Source of the DNA: Candidatus Omnitrophota bacterium
Lineage (GTDB): Bacteria; Omnitrophota; Gorgyraeia; Duberdicusellales; 4484-171
Direction of reading: 5' to 3'
DNA: 13,589 nt
NCBI GenBank assembly: GCA_016939345.1
Contig: JAFGHG010000188.1
Location: forward strand, 1 to 13,589
In this document: positions 5,622 to 12,708 of the stretch, in pieces
How positions within the stretch are numbered: position 1 is the stretch's first letter
Layout of the letters: each line of letters opens with the position of its first letter
Notes under the pieces: generated by a model
What the model was told of the DNA's origin: nothing
The model's input: the letters and a program-made list of their open reading frames with translations, nothing else
Database searches by the model: none
Made by a program: the position numbers and the translations under genes

Positions 5622-6506
5622 ATGAAATACAAAAAAGAACTTTTTTACAGGCTTATCTTTAACATACTGGCTTTTGCCTCGCTGTTTTTTCTTATCGGAA
5701 TAACAATAATCCTTTTTAAAGAGGGGCTGCCTATATTTAAACAATTGCCTTTTTTTAAATTTGTTACAGGTGAGTACTGGTACCCGACTTATGATCCTCC
5801 TGATTTCGGCATTCTACCCTTGATTTTAGGCTCTATATGGGTAACATTAGGAGCTTTATTTATTTGTGTGCCTTTGGGGGTGGGAAGCGCTTTATTTCTT
5901 AATGAATTGGCCACTAACCGCCAAAGGTCTATTCTTAAGCCCCTGATTGAGATACTTGCAGGTATACCCTCTATAGTTTACGGTTTCTTCGGTATGGTTA
6001 TTGTTGCTCCTTTTTTGCAAAAGATTTTTAACCTTCCGGTAGGCCTTACAGCATTTACCGGAAGTTTGATCTTGGGCATTATGGCTACTCCGACAGTATG
6101 CAGTATTGCAGAAGATGCTTTAAGCTTTGTTCCTAAAACCTTTCGCGAAGCATCATACGCTGTTGGCGCAAACCGCTGGCAGACACTCACAAAAGTCGTT
6201 ATACCAGCTGGCGGTTCAGGGATTTCAACGGCCATAATCCTGGGAATGAGCAGGGCAATAGGAGAAACTATGACTGTTCTTATGGTCTGCGGAGGCGCAG
6301 CAGTCATACCTAGTTCTATTTTTCAGCCTGTCCGAACGCTTACAGCAACTATAGCCGCTGAGATGGGAGAAGCTGTGATGGGTGATTCACATTACCATGC
6401 CTTGTTTGCAATCGGACTTGTTCTTTTTATGATAACTCTTGTATTTAATATCATTGCCGAAATAATCAGCAGAAGATTCAGAATAAAACTGGGTTTGGGA
6501 CGATGA
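5622..6506 (+). CDS. pstC: phosphate ABC transporter permease PstC
   Basis: The 294-residue inner-membrane permease has about six hydrophobic spans, the first at about 12-32. PstC hallmarks are the large first periplasmic segment (about 33-66), EILAGIPSIVYGFFG (110-124), the EAA loop REASYAVGANRWQTL (175-189) that contacts the ATPase, and GMSRAIGETM (208-217). It pairs with PstA to form the phosphate channel. ATG 5622 is preferred over an in-frame TTG at 5616; neither has a strong SD (only AGG at 5609-5611), unusual among its neighbours and perhaps linked to the hairpin just upstream. The stop overlaps the pstA start as ATGA. Confidence 0.95.
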   Translation: MKYKKELFYRLIFNILAFASLFFLIGITIILFKEGLPIFKQLPFFKFVTGEYWYPTYDPPDFGILPLILGSIWVTLGALFICVPLGVGSALFLNELATNRQRSILKPLIEILAGIPSIVYGFFGMVIVAPFLQKIFNLPVGLTAFTGSLILGIMATPTVCSIAEDALSFVPKTFREASYAVGANRWQTLTKVVIPAGGSGISTAIILGMSRAIGETMTVLMVCGGAAVIPSSIFQPVRTLTATIAAEMGEAVMGDSHYHALFAIGLVLFMITLVFNIIAEIISRRFRIKLGLGR

Positions 6507-7360
6507 AAACAAGATATTTATCACAAAAAATAGGTTTTAGCCTTTTATTTCTTTCGATAGTTGCCACATTATTTTTTTTAGGAACGATTATTTATTTTGT
6601 AGCGGTAAGAGGTGCAGGCATAATCTCATGGGAGTTTCTTACTTCCGTGCCTCGGGAGGCTATGACTTCAGGCGGAGTCGCTCCGGCAATAGTAGGGACT
6701 TTATGGCTTACATTAGGCTCGATAATGATCGCTTTCCCTCTTGGTTTGGCTTGTGCGATTTATCTTTGTGAATACAGCCCCAAAAACTATATAGTCAATA
6801 TCATAAGGATAAGTATTAATAATCTTGCAGGAGTGCCATCTATTGTTTTTGGTTTATTCGGCCTTGCGGTATTTGTGAAATTTTTAAATTTCGGTGTATC
6901 AATTATTTCAGGTTGCCTGACTTTGGGGATTATGGTCCTTCCTTCGATAATTTCAGCATCTCAGGAAGCTTTAATGGCTGTACCCCAGTCTTATCGTGAA
7001 GCTTCTTTTGCTCTTGGTGCGACACAATGGCAGACAATAAAAAAGGCAGTTTTACCATCATCGATGCCAGGGATATTAACCGGGGTTATATTAAGCATAG
7101 GCAGGGTTGCCGGAGAGACAGCACCGATACTTTTTACAGCAGGTACATTTTATATGCGCGGTTACCCTAAATCAATTTTTTCGGAGTGCATGGCCCTGCC
7201 TTATCATATTTACGCTCTTATGACTGAGGGAGTCCACCCCCAGCAGCAGAAAGAAATAGCCTATGGTTGCGCTTTGATCCTTTTATTTTTGGTTCTTTCA
7301 ATTTCAATGGTTGCCATAATAATACGTCAAAAACAAAGAAGCAGTGCGCAATTGAGGTAA
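6503..7360 (+). CDS. pstA: phosphate ABC transporter permease PstA
   Basis: The 285-residue inner-membrane permease is a paralogue of PstC with the same layout: about six spans, NNLAGVPSIVFGLFG (106-120), EAA loop REASFALGATQWQTI (165-179), and the PstA-typical GRVAGETAPILFTAG (200-214). The C-terminus is basic and cytoplasmic. The start overlaps the pstC stop by four bases (ATGA, 6503-6506), so it is probably translated by re-initiation, giving near-equal amounts of the two subunits. It forms the membrane channel with PstC and is energised by PstB. Confidence 0.95.
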   Translation: MKTRYLSQKIGFSLLFLSIVATLFFLGTIIYFVAVRGAGIISWEFLTSVPREAMTSGGVAPAIVGTLWLTLGSIMIAFPLGLACAIYLCEYSPKNYIVNIIRISINNLAGVPSIVFGLFGLAVFVKFLNFGVSIISGCLTLGIMVLPSIISASQEALMAVPQSYREASFALGATQWQTIKKAVLPSSMPGILTGVILSIGRVAGETAPILFTAGTFYMRGYPKSIFSECMALPYHIYALMTEGVHPQQQKEIAYGCALILLFLVLSISMVAIIIRQKQRSSAQLR

Positions 7361-7376
7361 TTTACAAGGAGTTTAT

Positions 7377-8222
7377 ATGGAAAGCACAAAACAGTTCAGC
7401 AATTTATTAAAGAAATTTAACAATAGTAAAACTGAACAGACAGAAAACAAAGGAGCCAAGGTGACTGGAAAAGTTATCATTAGAGTAAAAGATGTCAATT
7501 TCTATTATGGCAATACACTGGCTTTAAAAAACGTTAATTTAGATATATACCAAAACAAAGTTACTGCTGTTATCGGGCCCTCGGGCTGCGGCAAGTCTAC
7601 GCTTATACGTCTTTTTAACAGGATGAACGAATTGATCCCAAAAACCAGGCTTGAAGGCCTTATCCAATTAGGACAGATAAACATATACGATCCTGCATCG
7701 GATGTTGTTGATATAAGAAGAAGGGTAGGGATGGTTTTCCAAAAGCCGAATCCTTTTCCTAAAAGCATTTTTGAAAATGTAGCTTTTGGATTAAAAGTAA
7801 ATGGCATAAAAGATAAGAAATATCTCAGCGAAAAAGTTGAAAAAAGCTTAAAAGATTCTGCATTATGGAATGAGGTTAAAAACAGGCTTAACGACAATGC
7901 CCTGCAGTTGTCCGGAGGCCAGCAGCAGAGGCTTTGCATAGCCAGGACTCTTGCTGTAGAACCTGAGGTGGTGCTTTTTGACGAACCTTGCTCTGCCCTT
8001 GACCCTACTTCGACTGCGAAAATAGAAGAACTTATACTTGAGCTTAAAAAAAGCTATACTATAGTGATTGTAACACACAATATGCAGCAGGCCGCCCGCA
8101 TAGCAGATTTTACGGCTTTTTTTATGCTGGGGGAGCTGATAGAATATGATAATACTCATAAGATCTACACTAATCCTGCAAATAAGCTTACTGAAGATTA
8201 TATAACCGGGAGGTTCGGATGA
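7377..8222 (+). CDS. pstB: phosphate ABC transporter ATPase PstB
   Basis: The 281-residue ABC ATPase has all motifs: Walker A GPSGCGKST (67-75), Q-loop Q122 within FQKPNPFPKS (the NPFP is PstB-typical), signature LSGGQQQR (178-185), Walker B VVLFDEP with catalytic E203, D-loop SALDP and H-loop H234. It hydrolyses ATP on the cytoplasmic face of PstC-PstA to drive phosphate import. SD AAGGA (7366-7370) precedes ATG 7377 at 6 bases. The first about 30 residues are a polar, Lys/Asn/Gln-rich extension not usual in PstB. An in-frame GTG at 7461 (residue 29) has its own AAAGGAG SD (7449-7455) and would give a 253-residue protein of typical PstB length, so the true start, or use of both, is uncertain. 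The stop overlaps phoU as ATGA. Confidence 0.95.
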   Translation: MESTKQFSNLLKKFNNSKTEQTENKGAKVTGKVIIRVKDVNFYYGNTLALKNVNLDIYQNKVTAVIGPSGCGKSTLIRLFNRMNELIPKTRLEGLIQLGQINIYDPASDVVDIRRRVGMVFQKPNPFPKSIFENVAFGLKVNGIKDKKYLSEKVEKSLKDSALWNEVKNRLNDNALQLSGGQQQRLCIARTLAVEPEVVLFDEPCSALDPTSTAKIEELILELKKSYTIVIVTHNMQQAARIADFTAFFMLGELIEYDNTHKIYTNPANKLTEDYITGRFG

Positions 8223-8899
8223 TGAAAAGGCATTTCGACGATGATTTACGTTTGCTGAAAAACGAGATACTTAAGCTTGCCGCTTTAGCTGAAGAAGCTA
8301 TCCGTAAGTCAATAGAGGCATTGAAGTTTCAGGAAAGAGGTCTGGCCCAGGAAGTAATAGATAACGATAAAAGAATAGATGAACTGGAATTGACCATTGA
8401 AGAGGCAGCTTTAGAGCTTTTGGCCTGCCGTCAGCCGGTAGCCATTGATTTAAGGTTTATTACAACCGGGATGAAGATCACAGCTGAATTGGAAAGAATA
8501 GCTGACCTGGCTGAAAATATTGCTCAAAGAGCTCAGGAGCTTTCTGATGCCCCCTTGTTAAAGCCTTTGGTTGACATACCAAAATTAGCTGATGTCGCAA
8601 GAAAGATGGTAAAGGGAGCGATAGATGCTTTTGTCAATCATGATGAAGGCTTGGCAAGAAACATAATCCTTTGTGATAACGAAGCAGATACTTTGCGTAA
8701 CTCAGTTTACGATGAATTAATCCATGATTACATGGTTAAAGACGGCAATACTGCGCCAAGGGCAGTGCCTCTTCTTCTTGTTGCCAGGCATCTTGAGAGA
8801 ATATGTGACCACGCAGGTTATATAGCAGCTGATGTAATTTATATGGTTAAGGCCAAGGTTGTAAAGCATCACCCGGAAAGACTAAAAGAAGAAGCTTGA
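8219..8899 (+). CDS. phoU: PhoU, phosphate-signalling accessory protein
   Basis: The 226-residue all-helical cytoplasmic protein contains two PhoU repeats. Each carries the ExxxD metal-site motif: E92-x3-D96 (ELERIADLAENIA) and E193-x3-D197 (HLERICDHAGYIA). Length fits the family. PhoU links the Pst transporter to PhoR, keeping the kinase in its inactive state when phosphate is plentiful and restraining transport. A GGGAGG SD (8208-8213) lies just before the start, and ATG 8219 overlaps the pstB stop (ATGA); ATG 8222 directly after it is an equally possible start. Confidence 0.94.
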   Translation: MMKRHFDDDLRLLKNEILKLAALAEEAIRKSIEALKFQERGLAQEVIDNDKRIDELELTIEEAALELLACRQPVAIDLRFITTGMKITAELERIADLAENIAQRAQELSDAPLLKPLVDIPKLADVARKMVKGAIDAFVNHDEGLARNIILCDNEADTLRNSVYDELIHDYMVKDGNTAPRAVPLLLVARHLERICDHAGYIAADVIYMVKAKVVKHHPERLKEEA

Positions 8900-8908
8900 T
8901 AGGCCAGC

Positions 8909-9331
8909 ATGAAAAAACGAGTATTATTTGTTTGTGTTCATAATTCAGCCCGCAGCCAGATGGCTGAGGCATTTTTAAAGCAGGCTGCCGGAGATAGGTT
9001 TGAAGCTGAAAGCGCCGGGCTTGAGCCCGGCACATTAAACCCGGTGGTAGTTGAGGTTATGAAAGAATCCGGTATTGATATATCAAAAAATAAGACAAAA
9101 AGCGTGTTTGATTTTTACAAACAGGGCAAAAGATATGATTATGTTATAACTGTCTGCAACGAATCACAGTCAGAAAAATGTCCGATTTTCCCTAATACCT
9201 TGCAGAGAATGCATTGGAGCTTTGAAGACCCTTCAAGCTTTAAGGGCAGTCCTGGAGATATCCTCAAAAAGACCCGCCAGATAAGGGAGCAGATAAAATC
9301 CAAAATAGAAGATTGGGTTCTGAAAACTTAA
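8909..9331 (+). CDS. arsC: thioredoxin-type arsenate reductase ArsC (LMW-PTP fold)
   Basis: The 140-residue protein starts with the phosphatase-like P-loop C9-VHNSA-R15-S (CX5R). It has the two further cysteines of the thioredoxin-coupled arsenate reductases at C83 and C91 (TVCNESQSEKCP), and the general-acid aspartate D107 in FEDPSS. This Cys triad separates it from plain low-molecular-weight tyrosine phosphatases and indicates reduction of arsenate to arsenite, with electrons passed C9 to C83 to C91 to thioredoxin. It begins 9 bases after phoU with only a weak SD (AGG), so it is probably the last gene of the pst transcript. Arsenate is a phosphate analogue imported by Pst-type transporters, which gives the placement a clear rationale. 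No arsenite efflux gene or arsR is in the window. Confidence 0.9.
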   Translation: MKKRVLFVCVHNSARSQMAEAFLKQAAGDRFEAESAGLEPGTLNPVVVEVMKESGIDISKNKTKSVFDFYKQGKRYDYVITVCNESQSEKCPIFPNTLQRMHWSFEDPSSFKGSPGDILKKTRQIREQIKSKIEDWVLKT

Positions 9332-9353
9332 ATTTCCCTATATTTCTTGTATC

Positions 9354-9381
9354 TTGTATAGGTTTTTGATTTTGATATAAT
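9354..9381 (+). promoter_or_regulatory. probable sigma-70-type promoter upstream of ldcA
   Basis: TTGTAT (9354-9359) and TATAAT (9376-9381) are separated by 16 bases in an AT-rich gap of 82 bases. A second TATAAT overlaps at 9381-9386. A transcript from here would have a leader of about 25 bases before ATG 9414. No PHO-box-like repeats are visible, so this unit is probably not under phosphate control. Confidence 0.5.
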
Positions 9382-9413
9382 ATAATGTTTAACATTAATT
9401 ATATTAAATAGTT

Positions 9414-10355
9414 ATGAGTAGTAACCAAAAACAGATAATAAAACCTCCTAAGCTTAAATCCGGTGATACGATAGGGGTGGTTGCTCCGGCAAGTTCTTTT
9501 GATAGGGACAACTTTAAGCAGGGGGTAAAGGTTCTGAGGAACCTGGGATATAATGTTAAATACGAACGCTCGATATTCAACCGCTGCTGGTCTCAGCCCG
9601 GCCACAATAAGCAAAGGGCATATCAGATAAACCGCATGTTTTATGATAAAGACGTAAAGGCAATATTCTGCGCCAAAGCCGGCTCTGGTTCGGCTGAGAT
9701 AATACCTTTTCTGGATAAGAGGGTTATCCGCAAAAATCCAAAAATATTCATAGGTTATAGCGATATTACTTTTATATTGCTTTATCTTAAAAGAGTGGCC
9801 AATATGGTTGTTTTTCACGGGCCAGTGGTCGCTGACGAGATATATCAGGAAATGCACCCTTTGACACTTGAATTCCTTAACCGCTTGCTGACAGAGCCTA
9901 AACCATTGGGAGAGTTAAAGTTACCCCAGCTTATCTCTTTCAGGCAGGGAAAAGCCAGCGGCAGGATAGTAGGCGGCAACCTTACCATGGTAGTGGAGGC
10001 AATAGGCACTCCTTTTCATATAATCACAGCCGGATGTATTTTATTTCTGGAAGATATAAATGAGAAGATTGAAGCAATAGAAGATTATTTAAAACGTTTA
10101 AGAAGGGCAGGTTTTTTAAAAAAGATAAAAGGCCTTGTCTTTGGCAAGGTCACTGATCCTTCAGGAAGAGAACACGATATGCGAAGCCTTATTGAGAAAA
10201 TATTAAAAGGCTATGATATACCGATTCTTTACGGTTTTCCATCCGGGCATCTGCAGCTTAGGGGCGGACTTAACGTAACCCTGCCTTTGGGAGTAATGGT
10301 TACTGTAAATGCTGATGAGCTTTCTTTAAATCTAGACGAGTCTGCAGTTTTATAA
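9414..10355 (+). CDS. ldcA: LD-carboxypeptidase (peptidase family S66)
   Basis: The 313-residue cytoplasmic protein has the S66 layout: N-terminal VVAPASSFD (22-30), the nucleophile S116 in IGYSDIT, GGNLTMV (187-193), catalytic E213 in FLEDINE, and H279 in FPSGHLQ, giving the complete Ser-Glu-His triad. S66 enzymes remove the terminal D-alanine from tetrapeptides during murein recycling, or cleave related substrates (MccF). The usual RGGYG loop after the first Rossmann-like unit appears as KAGSG (88-92), a notable variant that could alter substrate preference. There is no clear SD before ATG 9414, unlike most neighbours. The next gene, an ATP-grasp protein, starts 24 bases later, suggesting cotranscription. 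Confidence 0.9.
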   Translation: MSSNQKQIIKPPKLKSGDTIGVVAPASSFDRDNFKQGVKVLRNLGYNVKYERSIFNRCWSQPGHNKQRAYQINRMFYDKDVKAIFCAKAGSGSAEIIPFLDKRVIRKNPKIFIGYSDITFILLYLKRVANMVVFHGPVVADEIYQEMHPLTLEFLNRLLTEPKPLGELKLPQLISFRQGKASGRIVGGNLTMVVEAIGTPFHIITAGCILFLEDINEKIEAIEDYLKRLRRAGFLKKIKGLVFGKVTDPSGREHDMRSLIEKILKGYDIPILYGFPSGHLQLRGGLNVTLPLGVMVTVNADELSLNLDESAVL

Positions 10356-10379
10356 TTCAATCATAAGAAAGGGGCTTAG

Positions 10380-11456
10380 ATGAAAAGGTTCGATTTTGCG
10401 CTGAACTGGAGTGGAAATATAAAAGAAAGCTTTGTTAAGTTCTTAGAAAAAGCCTGTAAAAAAAGAAAGCTATCTTTTCTTTGGATAAATGATGACAACG
10501 TCCGTTCAGTATTGCGCAATCTTCAGACAGCTAAATTAACAACACATGTCCTTCTTGATACCGAAGCTACTTATAACAAAAAAAGCGATGTATACGCAAA
10601 GGTATGTTATGCTGTTAAAGACTGTTCAGGGGCAGTGATCAATGACCCGGACAGGGCAAAGGTAGCTATAGATAAAGCAATAACACATTATGAATTGCTG
10701 AATCTGGGGATATTAACGCCTTTTACTGTTGTTGTCCGCAACTGGGAGCCAAAGACTTTCGTCTTATCCCAGGAAGAAAGGCAAAGATTAGGCGTGCCTT
10801 TCATTATCAAACCAGCCCTGGGTTATGGCCAGCTGGGTGTTATTCGTGATGCCAAGGGTTCAGTAGAGGAAATAGCTCAGGCTCGTTCCTATGACAAGGG
10901 CGATAATTTTCTTTTTCAGGAAAAAATAATGCCTCTTACTCTTGGCGGTAAAAGAGCGTGGTTCAGGGTGTTTAACTTGTTTAATACGATTATTCCCTGC
11001 TGGTGGGATGATCAGGAAAACAATTATGAGCACGTTAATTACGAAGAGTTTAATACATTCGGTTTTTTCCCTTTAGTCAAATATGTAGCCAAAATAGCTA
11101 ATCTTACTAAAATGGCCTGGTTTTCCACTGAGATAGCCATTGATATGAAAAATCAGAAAAAACGTTTTCTGGCCATAGATTATGTAAATGACCAGTGCTC
11201 CATGGACACCAAGACTGATACCCCCAGCGGTGTTCCTGATAATGTAGTAAAATTTACAGCAGACCGGATGGCAGATGTGGCTTTTCGCTATATCCATGGA
11301 CAAAGATTAAGCAAAAAATATATTATATGGCTTAAGGATGCTACTATTGAAATAAGAGGCCTTGGGCCTGCACCGGACCTTTTAAAGTCATCTTCTAGCC
11401 CGAAGCTGAATTCAAAAAATAAATTCTCCCACAGGATTTTGGATATATTACGCTGA
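10380..11456 (+). CDS. ATP-grasp-type ligase-like protein, substrate unknown
   Basis: The 358-residue soluble protein has, after an N-terminal region of about 85 residues, an ATP-grasp pattern: INDPDRAKVAIDK (87-99) ahead of the core, FIIKPALGYGQLGV (141-154) with ATP-binding K144 and a glycine-rich loop, FQEKIMP (179-185) with E181 at the nucleotide hinge, and FLAIDYVND (263-271) with acidic and Asn residues D267, N270 and D271 placed to bind Mg-ATP. This resembles the RimK/glutathione-synthetase group, which join a carboxylate to an amine or thiol. SD GAAAGGGG (10368-10375) precedes ATG 10380. The last about 35 residues are Ser/Lys-rich and probably flexible. The substrate cannot be read from the sequence; the neighbouring S66 peptidase suggests amino-acid, peptide or murein-peptide ligation. 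Confidence 0.75.
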   Translation: MKRFDFALNWSGNIKESFVKFLEKACKKRKLSFLWINDDNVRSVLRNLQTAKLTTHVLLDTEATYNKKSDVYAKVCYAVKDCSGAVINDPDRAKVAIDKAITHYELLNLGILTPFTVVVRNWEPKTFVLSQEERQRLGVPFIIKPALGYGQLGVIRDAKGSVEEIAQARSYDKGDNFLFQEKIMPLTLGGKRAWFRVFNLFNTIIPCWWDDQENNYEHVNYEEFNTFGFFPLVKYVAKIANLTKMAWFSTEIAIDMKNQKKRFLAIDYVNDQCSMDTKTDTPSGVPDNVVKFTADRMADVAFRYIHGQRLSKKYIIWLKDATIEIRGLGPAPDLLKSSSSPKLNSKNKFSHRILDILR

Positions 11457-11484
11457 AATAACCTGTTTGAATAAGGAGGTTATG

Positions 11485-12567
11485 ATGAGTAAATTATATA
11501 AAAGGTTATCTAAGGCATCTGGACATGTGCCCGGTGAGTTGATATATGTCGGAGAAAATAAAAGTAAAAATGTGAAAATAAGTTTAATCGACTACGGACC
11601 TAAAGATTTTCAGGAAAAAATTATTGATAATATCGAAGAGGTCTTTGCTTTAAAAGAAGCACCCACTGTTACCTGGATAAACATAGATGGTCTTTGCAGG
11701 ACTGATATTATAGAGAGTGTCGGAACACACTTTCAGGTTCATCCCTTAACCTTGGAAGACATCGTAACCACTGGCCAGCGGCCGAAGTTCGAGAACTTTG
11801 ATGATTATATTTTTGTAGTCTTAACTATGTTTATGTTTGATGATAATAAAAAAGATGTTGTAGCCGAACAGGTGAGTCTTGTTTTAGGGCCAAATTTTGT
11901 AATATCTGTACAGGAAACAGAAGGCGATGTATTTGGCCCAATACGGGAACGCATAAGGACTGCCAAGGGCCGGATAAGAAAGATGGGCGCTGATTATCTG
12001 GCTTACAGCCTTCTCGATGCAGTTGTCGATAATTATTTCAATATAATGGAAAAACTAGGTGAAAAAATCGAAAATATGGAAGATGAACTGATTAACGACC
12101 CTTCACCCAGGACATTGAAGACCATACATTGTTTAAAACAGCAGATATTATTTTTGCGCAAATCGGTTTGGCCTTTGCGTGAGCTAGTAAGCGGACTCGA
12201 ACGCAGTGAGTCTAAATTAATTGCAAAAGGCACACGTATTTTTTTGCGTGACCTCTATGACCATACCATCCAAGTCATAGAGACAGTTGAGACTTTTAGG
12301 GATATGGTTTCAGGAATGCTTGACATATACCTTTCAAGTATAAGTAACAGGATGAATGAGATAATGAAAGTGCTTACTATTTTTGCCGCAATTTTTATCC
12401 CGCTTACCTTTATAGCCGGTGTATACGGCATGAATTTTAATTCTCAGGCTTCAAAATGGAACATGCCGGAGTTAAACTCTAGATTTGGTTATATTGGAGT
12501 ATGGGCGGTTATGTTATTGGTTGCTGCGTCCATGCTTTTTTATTTTCGCCGGAAAAAATGGATTTAA
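11485..12567 (+). CDS. corA: CorA-type magnesium/cobalt transport protein
   Basis: The 360-residue protein has a long N-terminal cytoplasmic domain with WINIDGL (64-70) and HPLTLED (86-92), a long helical stalk (about 165-295), and two C-terminal membrane spans (about 295-314 and 335-354). These are joined by the selectivity-filter motif GMN (315-317, in YGMNF) and followed by a basic tail RRKKW. This is the standard layout of the homopentameric CorA channel for Mg2+ (also Co2+). Three in-frame starts exist: TTG 11467, ATG 11482 and ATG 11485. The AAGGAGG SD at 11473-11479 is correctly spaced (5 bases) only for ATG 11485. It follows the ATP-grasp gene by 28 bases. Confidence 0.94.
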   Translation: MSKLYKRLSKASGHVPGELIYVGENKSKNVKISLIDYGPKDFQEKIIDNIEEVFALKEAPTVTWINIDGLCRTDIIESVGTHFQVHPLTLEDIVTTGQRPKFENFDDYIFVVLTMFMFDDNKKDVVAEQVSLVLGPNFVISVQETEGDVFGPIRERIRTAKGRIRKMGADYLAYSLLDAVVDNYFNIMEKLGEKIENMEDELINDPSPRTLKTIHCLKQQILFLRKSVWPLRELVSGLERSESKLIAKGTRIFLRDLYDHTIQVIETVETFRDMVSGMLDIYLSSISNRMNEIMKVLTIFAAIFIPLTFIAGVYGMNFNSQASKWNMPELNSRFGYIGVWAVMLLVAASMLFYFRRKKWI

Positions 12568-12708
12568 AAAATAAGCAGAAATAATAAAATTAACCTTTAA
12601 GAGTAAGGCCGAAGTAAAAGAGGCAACCTAGACAGTTAAACAAAAATAAGAAGAAAACGCTAACTTTGTTTATTCTAAATATATAATTGCAAAATAAACC
12701 TTAATACA
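12568..12708 (+). promoter_or_regulatory. AT-rich intergenic region with a -10-like TATAAT
   Basis: The 141 bases between corA and the GH15-like gene contain no open frame of note and no convincing terminator. A perfect TATAAT lies at 12682-12687, 21 bases before the next ATG, but the -35 position (about 12659-12664, GCTAAC) is poor. It may be a weak or activator-dependent promoter, or chance in AT-rich DNA. Confidence 0.3.

Noticed and set aside
9399..9857. 152-codon antisense frame opposite the LD-carboxypeptidase
   Set aside because: The + strand frame has an intact catalytic triad; the antisense frame has no SD or motif.
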